DNA from: Bartonella florencae
GTDB taxonomy: Bacteria > Pseudomonadota > Alphaproteobacteria > Rhizobiales > Rhizobiaceae
Length of the DNA stretch: 64,000 bases
Assembly (NCBI RefSeq): GCF_000312525.1
Contig: NZ_HE997452.1
Location: 414,779 to 478,778 of the forward strand
Direction: 5' to 3'
Shown here: positions 27,837 through 35,603 of the stretch, in pieces
Numbering within the stretch: the first letter of the stretch is position 1
Layout of the letters: each line of letters opens with the position of its first letter
Notes under the pieces: generated by a model
The model's input: the letters and a program-made list of their open reading frames with translations, nothing else
The model's database searches: none
Told to the model about the DNA's origin: nothing
Made by a program: the position numbers and the translations under genes

Positions 27837-28082
27837 TTAATAGCAACCAAAATATCTACATAAACTATCAGAAATAAAAAATAGAATTCCTACAAATAAT
27901 CCTGTTATTATAGATAGTTTCCAACTCCAACCACCGAATGTTTTAACAAAAGTAGCATATATAGGGATAAATACAACAATTATTAATAACAATCTTGCAA
28001 TTTTATAAAGAATATCAATTATATAAAAATCCTTATTATAATATTTTATATAGTATATACCTCTGAAAATTATTTTGTCCAT
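27837..28082 (-). CDS. Small membrane protein B of the AT-rich island
   Basis: An 81-residue protein that I do not recognise. It starts MDKIIFRGIY and has two hydrophobic segments (about residues 29-47, LLLIIVVFIPIYATF, and 56-72, LSIITGLFVGILFFI), ending in CRYFGCY. Its neighbour at 28107-28352 is also 81 residues and shares the MDKI(I/V)FR(G/D)IY start and a similar upstream stretch, so the two are paralogues from a local duplication. No Shine-Dalgarno sequence is visible. The AT-rich codon use differs from the surrounding housekeeping genes and suggests transfer. Two-helix proteins of this size next to a Gly-zipper peptide gene are reminiscent of bacteriocin immunity proteins or holins, but this is only inference. 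Confidence 0.45.
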   Translation of the reverse strand: MDKIIFRGIYYIKYYNKDFYIIDILYKIARLLLIIVVFIPIYATFVKTFGGWSWKLSIITGLFVGILFFISDSLCRYFGCY

Positions 28083-28106
28083 ATATATAAATATTTAATT
28101 TTGCAG

Positions 28107-28352
28107 TTATTTAATACATTTAAATAAAAATATAATAGAAAAATGTATAATTAGTATAAATGATATTTGCATTATAATATTTTTATTATTATATTTTTTA
28201 AATATACAAATAAATATAAGTACTAATCCGAATATGATTGTTTGAAACAATGATTCCAAGAATTTAGGATAAATATCCATTATAAAAAAATCCAAACTAA
28301 AATGTGCAAAAGTTACAAACAAATAGATATCTCTGAAAACTATTTTATCCAC
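28107..28352 (-). CDS. Small membrane protein A of the AT-rich island
   Basis: An 81-residue unrecognised protein with a GTG start (28350-28352). After MDKIVFRDIY it has two hydrophobic segments (about residues 36-50, QTIIFGLVLIFICIF, and 60-77, MQISFILIIHFSIIFLF). It is a paralogue of the protein encoded just downstream, by length, start and topology. The first 20 bases of the coding region contain one arm of a 14-bp perfect inverted repeat whose other arm is at 28409-28422. No ribosome binding site is visible, so translation is uncertain. It lies 90 bp downstream of the Gly-zipper peptide gene on the same strand, which would allow co-expression. Confidence 0.45.
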   Translation of the reverse strand: MDKIVFRDIYLFVTFAHFSLDFFIMDIYPKFLESLFQTIIFGLVLIFICIFKKYNNKNIIMQISFILIIHFSIIFLFKCIK

Positions 28353-28422
28353 AGATGTAGATATTTAACTTTGGTATATTATTTTAAATATACTTATAAA
28401 ACTATTAATTTCAGAGATATCT
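28325..28422. repeat. 14-bp perfect inverted repeat around the promoter region of small protein A
   Basis: AGATATCTCTGAAA at 28325-28338 is repeated in inverse orientation at 28409-28422. One arm lies in the N-terminal codons of small membrane protein A and the other just after the Gly-zipper peptide gene. It could be a regulator-binding site, an RNA hairpin between two cistrons, or a relic of the duplication that produced the two paralogues. Confidence 0.6.
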
Positions 28423-28442
28423 TTGTTGCTACTTTTTATAAA

Positions 28443-28607
28443 TTAGAACCAACATTCACGAGTTTTATCTATAAAACCCCAAGCAGCACCTCCTGCGAAT
28501 CCTAATGCAAAAGCCCCCATTCCACCTGTAAATGCACCCACTGCTCCCCCAGTTATACCACCTTGAATTGCACTAACTATTCCTGACGAAACTCCTACTT
28601 CTTGCAT
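28443..28607 (-). CDS. Gly-zipper membrane-active peptide, bacteriocin-like
   Basis: A 54-residue peptide that starts MQEVGVSSG and consists mainly of a hydrophobic Gly/Ala-rich helix with repeated GxxxG spacing (AIQGGITGGAVGAFTGG then GAFALGFAGGAAWGF), closing with a short polar tail DKTRECWF. Such composition is typical of the mature parts of class II bacteriocins and microcins related to colicin V, and also of some phage and toxin-antitoxin membrane peptides. It overlaps the end of the small upstream frame at 28573-28728 in a different phase. Removing a single A near 28607-28610 would join the two into one precursor of about 94 residues. No Shine-Dalgarno sequence is visible before this ATG, which favours the joined precursor. 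Confidence 0.5.
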   Translation of the reverse strand: MQEVGVSSGIVSAIQGGITGGAVGAFTGGMGAFALGFAGGAAWGFIDKTRECWF

Positions 28608-28728
28608 TCATGTGAGACATAAAAGCACTAGGACAACATGCATTTCCATGAGTAGGTCTTGAATTGTGCGAATGACCAAAAGAAGGCTTTGTCGCCATAT
28701 GACCGAATGTGTTGAATGAACCAAACAT
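28573..28728 (-). CDS. Short His/Ser-rich leader-like frame before the Gly-zipper peptide
   Basis: A 51-codon frame starting MFGSFNTFGHMATKPSFGHS, rich in His, Ser, Asn and Pro, with a Cys-Cys pair at residues 31-32. It is not a normal signal peptide. Its last dozen codons overlap the Gly-zipper peptide gene in another phase. It could be the N-terminal half of a single peptide gene split by a one-base frameshift, or a separate leader. I do not recognise it; the regular composition over the first 39 codons suggests genuine past coding. Confidence 0.35.
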   Translation of the reverse strand: MFGSFNTFGHMATKPSFGHSHNSRPTHGNACCPSAFMSHMNARSRSFVRNS

Positions 28729-29537
28729 ATTAATTCTCTACATTAAAAGTAGTATCACAATGATACATTTCAAATGGCTATCGCGTATTTTTAGAAAAAT
28801 GTCAAAGATAAACTTTAAAAATAATAATAAAAATACTGTATAAATCATATATACATTATGTATATATGAAATTTTATTCTTAATAAGATAATAGTATTAT
28901 TTTGTAATATTTTAAAATATAAGAAATTACACCATATTTTTGCTTAATTTAAGTTTAAAATTTAAACTAGAAGAATTTTTTATCTGAAAATTGGTTTTTT
29001 ATTTTGATTTACGAAAATAATAAAAAATATATTTCTAATTGAAATCAGATACGTTTTTATTGTTTGTACGCATACCATTGGGGGAATGTTTTTTTAGCGA
29101 TTGTCGTGTGCATCTTATCTTTTCGGTATATGGAAAGCTTCTATGCTGCCTTTATTCTTATGTTGTTGAGTACGATTTTCTATGTTCACTTTGGTTTTGG
29201 AATGTTTATTTCGCTAAGCTTACACGAAAATTGAAGTGCCGTATTGATAGCCATAAGCCTTTTCTTTTTTGCTTTATGCCATTGGCAGGTGAGGGAATTG
29301 TTTATACATATCGGAGGGGTTGAGAGAATACGTGGTTCTTAATAGAAATCATCGCGATAATCCTATTGAATGTTCTTTTTCAATTATTTGTTTGGCGACA
29401 GTTTTTTCATGGGGGGGTAATATATCGATTTCTATCATTTTGCCTTTATATTCAGGATTTCTTTTTGGGTGCTTTTGGTGGAGAGCTGATCAGAGGGGAA
29501 GCGACGTGAAGTCAAGGTGTGAGAATATGAAAGACAA
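28729..29537. other. Very AT-rich spacer with decayed coding traces
   Basis: About 800 bp. The left half (28740-29040) is extremely AT-rich and carries the possible promoter of the Gly-zipper peptide gene. In the right half, one frame from about 29327 to 29508 reads as a hydrophobic peptide (IEIIAIILLNVLFQLFVWRQ, later LGAFGGELIRGEAT). It lacks a good start and contains a G7 run, so it looks like the remnant of a small membrane protein. Two overlapping short frames at 29039-29323 and 29320-29553 have no recognisable features. Confidence 0.4.
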
Positions 29538-29650
29538 AGCAGGGTTGTTTTGAAGTCGTTGGACATACTGGGGATATGTTGGAGACATGCTGATGAAAAG
29601 TTTTGGAAGCCCAACTTTTTTGCTCATTTTGCTAACAGCACAAAATGAAG
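29538..29650 (-). pseudogene. Decayed partial copy of the yggS 3' end
   Basis: Segments such as GTTTTGAAGTCGTTGGACAT and AAGTTTTGGAAGCCCAACTT align with the end of yggS (GTTTTAAAATCATTGGACAT and AAGCTTTGGAAGTTCAGCTT) in the same order and orientation. Small insertions break the frame. It lies about 140 bp downstream of the intact gene. This is the same arrangement as the ftsK and transaldolase remnants. Confidence 0.82.
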
Positions 29651-29788
29651 CTTGGGGCTTGCTTCTGCTAGAACTGCTCTTTTGTTGAGGGGAATATTTT
29701 TTCTCATGTCTGTTGTTTTTAGCTTGTTTGTAGAGTTTTCAATGGGAGTTTAATATGGAGGGGGAAATTTATATAAAGGCAAATTGCT

Positions 29789-30496
29789 TTATACAGGGCG
29801 TTTTCCAAATAAAGCAGAGCCAATGCGAAGGATATTTGAGCCAAATTGCAGGGCTGTTTTAAAATCATTGGACATGCCCATGGAAAGCTTTGGAAGTTCA
29901 GCTTTTTTTGCTAGCTTTGCTAAGAGTGCGAAATAGGGACCAGGGTTTTCCTCAGCGGGGGGTATGGCCATCAGACCAATGATATTAAGTCCATAGTTGT
30001 TTTTACACAGGGCTACAAAAGGGATCACTTCTTGTGGGGCAATGCCGGTTTTTTGCGGTTCTAAGCCGATATTGACCTGAACATAGCAGGGGAGATGTTT
30101 TTGTTGTTTTTGCATTTCTTCGGCTAAACTTTTGGCTATTTTTTCACGGTCAACCGTTTGAATGACATCAAAAATTTTGACAGCTTGTGCTGTTTTATTC
30201 GATTGTAGGGGACCGATAAGGTGAAGTTCAATATTTTCAAACTGTTGACGCAAGTCAGGCCATTTTGCAGCTGCTTCTTGCACGCGGTTTTCTGCAAAGA
30301 CAGTCTGACCCGCTTGTAAAAGAGGGCGTATATCCTCTATGGCAACGGTTTTTGAAACAGCAATGAGTTGCACCTCTTCTGCAGCGCGATGGTATTCTTT
30401 ACATGTTTCAGCAATGTCCTTTTGTAGATTTTGCCATGCTTCAAGGGAAGGTTCAAGTGGGGTGGTGTGTGGGTTCATCTTTTCGTACTTTGTCAT
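29789..30496 (-). CDS. YggS/PROSC-family pyridoxal phosphate homeostasis protein
   Basis: A 235-residue PLP-binding protein with the fold of the alanine-racemase barrel. Family signatures are VQLIAVSKTV (the Lys that holds PLP, about residue 49), FAENRVQEAAAKWPDL, HLIGPLQSNKTAQAV (the family HxIGxLQxNK), VQTVDREKIA, LPCYVQVNIGLEPQKTG, IIGLMAIPP and the final LSMGMSNDFKTALQFGSNILRIGSALFG. All are present. YggS proteins buffer free PLP and influence amino acid metabolism without known enzyme activity. It starts about 140 bp from the divergent leuS gene, as in many Rhizobiales. A decayed copy of its 3' part lies downstream. Confidence 0.93.
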   Translation of the reverse strand: MTKYEKMNPHTTPLEPSLEAWQNLQKDIAETCKEYHRAAEEVQLIAVSKTVAIEDIRPLLQAGQTVFAENRVQEAAAKWPDLRQQFENIELHLIGPLQSNKTAQAVKIFDVIQTVDREKIAKSLAEEMQKQQKHLPCYVQVNIGLEPQKTGIAPQEVIPFVALCKNNYGLNIIGLMAIPPAEENPGPYFALLAKLAKKAELPKLSMGMSNDFKTALQFGSNILRIGSALFGKRPV

Positions 30497-30634
30497 CTTT
30501 ATTCCGTGATTTTAGTCGTTATTTGTAAAATACTTCGTGAAATATTTATGGAAAATGTTGACGATGAGGTTAATCCATGGTCAAGCATAATAAAACAATT
30601 TTTTAGTTCAATTTTGTAAAAGAGTATCATAGAA

Positions 30635-33277
30635 ATGACGATTGAACGTTATAAGTTAGGTGAACGCTATAATCCACGTGCCCGTGAACAAAAATGGCAA
30701 GCGATTTGGGATGAAAAGAAGATTTTTCAGACTGTGGTGGAGGATGGTCGTGAAAAATATTATGTTTTAGAAATGTTTCCTTATCCTTCAGGACGCATTC
30801 ATATGGGGCATGTACGCAATTATACCATGGGAGATGTGGTTGCGCGCTATAAACGTGCAAAGGGCTTTAATGTGCTTCACCCTATGGGGTGGGATGCTTT
30901 TGGTATGCCGGCTGAAAATGCTGCTATGCAAAATAAAGTGCATCCCAAAACTTGGACTTATCAAAATATTGCGGTGATGCGTGGGCAATTAAAGCAATTA
31001 GGGCTCTCACTCGATTGGACACGAGAGTTCGCCACTTGTGATGTGGATTATTATCATCGCCAGCAAATGCTATTCCTTGATTTTTATCAAAAGGGATTGG
31101 TGGCGCGTAAAGTGGCTAAGGTGAATTGGGATCCCGTTGATCAGACTGTTTTGGCAAATGAGCAGGTTGTCGATGGGCGGGGTTGGCGTTCTGGTGCGTT
31201 GGTTGAACAGCGTGAATTGACCCAGTGGTTTTTCAAAATTAGTGACTTTAGTGAAGATCTTTTGGCAGGGCTTGAAAAGCTTGATCAGTGGCCTGAAAAA
31301 GTGCGCACTATGCAAAAAAATTGGATCGGTAAGTCACAAGGCTTGCTGATTCGTTGGGCTTTGAAGCCAAGAGAGGGAGCGGATGAGGTTTGTAAGTCCT
31401 TTGATGAGGTTGTTTGTTATTCAACACGACCTGACACGCTGTTTGGCGCTTCCTTTTTGGCTCTGTCTGTGGATCATCCTATTGCGCAAGATCTCGCAAA
31501 AAAGGATAAGAAGCTAGAGGCTTTTATCGAAAATTGTCGGAGTGGTGGAACAACAACTGCTGCACTTGAAACCGCTGAAAAACAAGGTTTTCTCACCCCC
31601 TTTTGGGCTGTTCATCCCTTTGATGTTAAGGTGCATATTCCTGTTTATATTGCTAATTTTGTGCTTATGGACTACGGAACGGGAGTTGTTTTTGGCTGTC
31701 CTGCCCATGATCAGAGAGATTTGGATTTTGCTCGTAAATATGATCTTCCTGTGCGTCCTGTGGTTTTGCCTTGCGCGGTTGAGAAAGAAGATTTTGTTAT
31801 TGCTGAAACCGCTTATGTTGGTGATGGCGTGATGATTAATTCTAGCTTTTTGGATGGTTTAACACCTCAACAAGCTTTTGAAGAAGCTGCCAAAAGGTTG
31901 GAGGGGCAAGTGCTGCATGGGCAGCCACAGGGAGAAAAAACAGTGCAATTTCGTTTGCGTGATTGGGGAATTTCACGTCAACGTTATTGGGGATGCCCGA
32001 TCCCCATGATCCATTGTACATCTTGTGGGGTGGTACCTGTTCCGCGTGCGGATTTGCCTGTTGTGTTGCCTGATGATGTTACTTTTGATCAGCTGGGCAA
32101 TCCTCTTGTGCGCCATGAAAGGTGGCAAGCTGTTGCTTGTCCTGTTTGCGGTCAACCTGCCAAGCGCGAAACCGATACCATGGATACCTTTGTGGACTCT
32201 TCTTGGTATTATGCGCGTTTTACTGCTCCTTTTGCCCAGGAGCCTGTTGATCGGCAAGCGACAAAAGAATGGTTGCCCGTGCAACAGTATATTGGTGGAA
32301 TTGAGCATGCCATTCTCCATCTTCTTTATGCGCGCTTTTTTATGCGTGCCATGAAGTTGATCGGTTATGTGTCGGTGGATGAGCCTTTTAAGGGGCTGTT
32401 TACCCAAGGCATGGTGGTGCATGAAACTTATCGGGATGATAAGGGATGGATTTCACCAGAAGAAATTACCATTGTTGAAAAGGATGGAAAGCGGCAGGCT
32501 TATAAATTAACAGATCAAAGCGAAGTGACGATTGGTTTGATTGAAAAAATGTCCAAATCAAAAAAGAATGTCGTTGATCCTGATGATATTATTGCCTCCT
32601 ATGGTGCCGATACTGTGCGCTGGTTTGTGTTGTCGGATTCTCCTCCTGAGCGGGATGTTATTTGGACAGAAGCGGGCGTTGAGGGAGCACATCGTTTTGT
32701 GCAACGCGTCTGGCGCCATGTGGCTTTGAGTGCTCCGCTGTTAAGGGAAGTGGCACCTCGTGCTGGACATCAAGGGGCGGCTTTGGAACTGTCAAAGGTA
32801 GCGCATCGAACGCTCTATGCCGTGGAAGATGATTTGGAAAAATTTGCCTTTAATCGGGCTATTGCACGTCTTTATGAATTCTTGAATATTATGGCACCTT
32901 TATTAAATAAGGTGGCAGATGTTGAGGATGAAATGAAGGCGGCTTTGCGCCAAGCAGTGGATTTTTTCCTTGCTATGATTGCACCTATCATGCCGCATTT
33001 GGCCGAAGAATGCCATGCTGCTTTAGGGGAGAAAACTTTAGTGTCTGAACTTGCTTGGCCCATTTATGATCCCGCATTAACCGTTGCAGAATGCTATACT
33101 TTGCCAGTACAGATTAATGGTAAAAAACGCGGTGAGGTCACTGTGGCAGCAACAGCTACTGCGGCGATGATTGAAGAAGCTGTTTTGGCTCTTGATTTTG
33201 TCAAGATGCATTTGGGCGAAAAATCGGTGAAAAAAATGATTGTTGTTCCACAAAGGATTGTTAATGTCGTTCTTTAA
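30635..33277 (+). CDS. leuS: Leucyl-tRNA synthetase
   Basis: An 880-residue class I synthetase that charges tRNA-Leu. The ATG at 30635 follows a weak AT-rich leader. Signatures are the HIGH-type motif [14 protein letters not shown] (about residues 48-61), the connective editing domain with [16 protein letters not shown] for hydrolysis of mischarged tRNA, the zinc-like Cys cluster CTSCGVVP and CPVCGQPA, and [16 protein letters not shown] (about 640-655). The length is normal. The stop lies 14 bp inside the next gene, lptE, as expected for the conserved leuS-lptE pair of alphaproteobacteria. Confidence 0.97.
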   Translation: MTIERYKLGERYNPRAREQKWQAIWDEKKIFQTVVEDGREKYYVLEMFPYPSGRIHMGHVRNYTMGDVVARYKRAKGFNVLHPMGWDAFGMPAENAAMQNKVHPKTWTYQNIAVMRGQLKQLGLSLDWTREFATCDVDYYHRQQMLFLDFYQKGLVARKVAKVNWDPVDQTVLANEQVVDGRGWRSGALVEQRELTQWFFKISDFSEDLLAGLEKLDQWPEKVRTMQKNWIGKSQGLLIRWALKPREGADEVCKSFDEVVCYSTRPDTLFGASFLALSVDHPIAQDLAKKDKKLEAFIENCRSGGTTTAALETAEKQGFLTPFWAVHPFDVKVHIPVYIANFVLMDYGTGVVFGCPAHDQRDLDFARKYDLPVRPVVLPCAVEKEDFVIAETAYVGDGVMINSSFLDGLTPQQAFEEAAKRLEGQVLHGQPQGEKTVQFRLRDWGISRQRYWGCPIPMIHCTSCGVVPVPRADLPVVLPDDVTFDQLGNPLVRHERWQAVACPVCGQPAKRETDTMDTFVDSSWYYARFTAPFAQEPVDRQATKEWLPVQQYIGGIEHAILHLLYARFFMRAMKLIGYVSVDEPFKGLFTQGMVVHETYRDDKGWISPEEITIVEKDGKRQAYKLTDQSEVTIGLIEKMSKSKKNVVDPDDIIASYGADTVRWFVLSDSPPERDVIWTEAGVEGAHRFVQRVWRHVALSAPLLREVAPRAGHQGAALELSKVAHRTLYAVEDDLEKFAFNRAIARLYEFLNIMAPLLNKVADVEDEMKAALRQAVDFFLAMIAPIMPHLAEECHAALGEKTLVSELAWPIYDPALTVAECYTLPVQINGKKRGEVTVAATATAAMIEEAVLALDFVKMHLGEKSVKKMIVVPQRIVNVVL

Positions 33278-33854
33278 AAGTTTTCTTCTGGTCAGTTTAG
33301 CAGCTTTATTCCCCCTTTTTTGTGGGTGCAAAATTGAACCACTTTATCATGAGGTCTCGCAAATTTCACCCAAAATAAGTTCAATGGATTTTGTTTCTTC
33401 TCGTCGATTTGCAGGAGCAGAATCTTTGGGGCTTTCCAAAAAGCTGGCAAGTATTGTCATTGCTGAACCTTCAGATCGTTTTGGGCAAATGGTGCGTAAT
33501 CATCTGTTGTTTCTTCTTTATGGAGGTGGTAGAAAACCTTCTGCTCCAGCTTACCAATTAATATTGCAAACATCTCTGTTTACAAGAGATTCTGTACAGA
33601 TAGAGATTGATCGCGATAGAAAAAGAGAGGGCCGGCCTTCTGTTGGAACCGTTGTGGGGAAAGCTTCCTATATCTTGCAGGATATGAAAAATATGCCTGT
33701 TACCAATGGCATGGGAACTATGAGTGCATCTTTTGAACGGCTTCGCCAAGAATATGCAACAATGCAAGCAGAAGAGAATGCTAGGAGGCGTGTGGCGGAA
33801 GAATTAGCGGAGCAGATTCTCATGTTGCTTTCACGAGATCTGGCAAAACATTAA
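33264..33854 (+). CDS. lptE: LPS assembly lipoprotein LptE
   Basis: A 196-residue lipoprotein. The ATG at 33264-33266 lies inside the end of leuS, giving a 14-bp overlap that implies translational coupling. The signal peptide [20 protein letters not shown] is followed by GCKIEPLY, with a lipobox Cys. The rest, with a [20 protein letters not shown] beta strand pair and a C-terminal amphipathic helix ([20 protein letters not shown]), matches the alphaproteobacterial LptE family. LptE plugs the LptD barrel and helps deliver LPS to the outer surface. In related bacteria holA often follows. Here it does not; a decayed transaldolase copy follows instead. Confidence 0.85.
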   Translation: MSFFKSFLLVSLAALFPLFCGCKIEPLYHEVSQISPKISSMDFVSSRRFAGAESLGLSKKLASIVIAEPSDRFGQMVRNHLLFLLYGGGRKPSAPAYQLILQTSLFTRDSVQIEIDRDRKREGRPSVGTVVGKASYILQDMKNMPVTNGMGTMSASFERLRQEYATMQAEENARRRVAEELAEQILMLLSRDLAKH

Positions 33855-33866
33855 GTGCTCTTTTAT

Positions 33867-34060
33867 TTAATCGTTTTGGATAAAGATTTGTAATCCTTTA
33901 TCGGTGAGGAGTTGCGATACCAGCGCTTCTAAGATTGCTGGTGGAATAGTTGGGGGGATATTTGGTGAAGAAGGTTGCAAAAGAGCTCTAAAAGCACGGA
34001 AACTGTGTGCAGCTTTATGAACGATTTTACAAGATATATCATGTGCAAAGCGCATAGAGA
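33867..34060 (-). pseudogene. Decayed partial copy of the transaldolase 3' end
   Basis: The bases AAAGATTTGTAATCCTTTAT occur identically in the 3' end of the intact transaldolase gene at 34121-34774. The translated piece IPPAILEALVSQLLTDKGLQ matches [20 protein letters not shown] of the enzyme. The upstream part is rearranged and no start or full domain remains. It has the same orientation and lies directly downstream of the parent gene. Confidence 0.88.
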
Positions 34061-34120
34061 CGCTTTGTTGGCAAAGCCAGTGGAACGGACTTTTGTGTTG
34101 TTTTGAAATCTAGCAAAATA

Positions 34121-34774
34121 TTAAGCGATATTTTGTCCGGTTTTTTGCCAATCTTTGAGAAAGATTTGTAATCCTTTATCGGTTAGAGGATGTTCCACCA
34201 GTGCTTTTAAGACTGCTGGCGGGATGGTTGCAACATCGGCGCCGCTTAATGCTGCTTCTTTAACGTGATTAACGGTGCGAATGGAAGCTGCCAAAATTTG
34301 CGTTGCAAAGCTGTAGTTGTCATAAACTGTGCGAATTTCATGTAGTAGTGCAATGCCATCACTTCCACAATCTTCGATTCTGCCAATAAATGGTGAAACA
34401 AATGTTGCGCCTGCTTTGGCAGCAAGTAAGGCTTGATTGGCAGAAAAGCAGAGGGTGAGATTGGTTTTTAATCCTTGTGCTGTCAGCGCGCTACAAGCTT
34501 TTAATCCATCAAATGTTAAGGGAAGCTTGATGCAAATATTGTCGGCAATTTTTGCTAAAACAGCAGCTTCTTTCATCATATCTTCGAATTTTGTTGCCGC
34601 AACTTCAGCAGAAACAGGTCCGTTAACAAGGTTACAAATTTCTTTTGTCACTTCAAGAATATTGCGTCCTGATTTTAAGATGAGTGAGGGATTGGTGGTC
34701 ACACCATCAACGAGATTTAAATTTTGTAATTCTCGGATTTCTTCAATATTGGCGCTGTCCACAAAAAATTTCAT
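34121..34774 (-). CDS. tal: Transaldolase (small TalC/Fsa-type)
   Basis: A 217-residue enzyme of the short transaldolase family, which moves a dihydroxyacetone unit between sugar phosphates in the non-oxidative pentose phosphate pathway. Signatures are [13 protein letters not shown] at the N-terminus, [11 protein letters not shown] (the family TTNP), [14 protein letters not shown] with the Schiff-base Lys (about residue 83), [29 protein letters not shown] and the C-terminal HPLTDKGL. The distinction between transaldolase and fructose-6-phosphate aldolase rests on a few residues and cannot be settled by eye, though transaldolase is usual in this order. Tandem 7-bp and 8-bp repeats lie about 130 bp upstream of its start. 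Confidence 0.93.
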   Translation of the reverse strand: MKFFVDSANIEEIRELQNLNLVDGVTTNPSLILKSGRNILEVTKEICNLVNGPVSAEVAATKFEDMMKEAAVLAKIADNICIKLPLTFDGLKACSALTAQGLKTNLTLCFSANQALLAAKAGATFVSPFIGRIEDCGSDGIALLHEIRTVYDNYSFATQILAASIRTVNHVKEAALSGADVATIPPAVLKALVEHPLTDKGLQIFLKDWQKTGQNIA

Positions 34775-34902
34775 ATCCTATCTCCTTAGTTGTAATTTGT
34801 TATTTAAAGTCTCTCATTGTTATCGTCTGTTTTTGTTATGCGCTATTGTTTATGGCAAAAGCAAGGGGGTGGGTTGCACCCTTATAGGATAAGCTATGAT
34901 AT

Positions 34903-34944
34903 CAATGGGCAATGGGCAATGGGCAATGGGCAATGGGCAATGGG
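34903..34944. repeat. Six tandem copies of the 7-bp unit CAATGGG
   Basis: Six perfect copies from 34903 to 34944, immediately followed by an 8-bp repeat array. The location upstream of the transaldolase gene, near its likely promoter, means that copy-number change could alter expression. Confidence 0.95.
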
Positions 34945-34945
34945 G

Positions 34946-35005
34946 TAAGGGGGTAAGGGGGTAAGGGGGTAAGGGGGTAAGGGGGTAAGGGGGTAAGGGG
35001 GTAAG
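34946..35005. repeat. Seven tandem copies of the 8-bp unit TAAGGGGG plus a partial copy
   Basis: Seven perfect units at 34946-35001 and a partial TAAG at 35002-35005. The strand is strongly G-rich with regular G5 blocks, which could form a G-quadruplex. It abuts the CAATGGG array. Confidence 0.95.
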
Positions 35006-35603
35006 AATTTGCTGTTGGAAAAGGAAAATTAAGTGAAGGCGAAAATAAGAGAAGCGAATAAATGTGGGGAAGTGCTACGAGCGCGCGCGCCGTGTGTTCT
35101 TATAGAATGCTTATCATTATAGAGCTGTGGCTTTATGGAGTGTGAAGTTGGCTCTTTTTTGTGTGTGTTGTGGTGATGGTAGGCTTATGAAAAAGCTTAT
35201 TGTGGGTAAGAGACTTAAGAGTAGAATAAATTGAATCAATCATTTTCTACATCCATATCAAAAGGCTGGCTGAGAAAATATTAAATGCAAGAATACTGGT
35301 TTTATAACAGGACTGGTATAAAGTTGCTCTAGAAAATAATAGGATATGTAATGGGAGGGGAATTATTTTCATTGGGGTATTTTTGCTGTGTGTGCTTATC
35401 GTTTTTGTATTTTATCTGCTATGGAGGAAGCATAACTCTTTGCAAGCGTTGTGGCTTTTTTTGTGATTTGATGGTGGATGATACAGAGGTCAAAGGGTGA
35501 CGGTAGAGCTGAAATGGTAAGACCAACAAAAGATTCTTTATAAAAAGATCTGTAATAGAGATGTTGTTGGTATAAAAGATTCATATAAAATTTGAGACAA
35601 AAG
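35006..35603. other. Spacer upstream of priA
   Basis: About 600 bp without a supported gene. It contains a run of alternating G and C (35078-35089) and a 62-codon minus-strand frame at 35396-35584 of unknown meaning. The priA promoter is expected near its right end. Confidence 0.4.

Noticed and set aside
29039-29553. Two overlapping plus-strand frames of 94 and 77 codons
   Set aside because: No recognisable domain, composition unlike neighbouring genes; the second switches phase with a better hydrophobic frame at a G7 run, so decay is likelier than coding.
35396-35584. 62-codon minus-strand frame upstream of priA as a recombinase remnant
   Set aside because: I considered a decayed xerC-like gene but no recombinase motif can be read.
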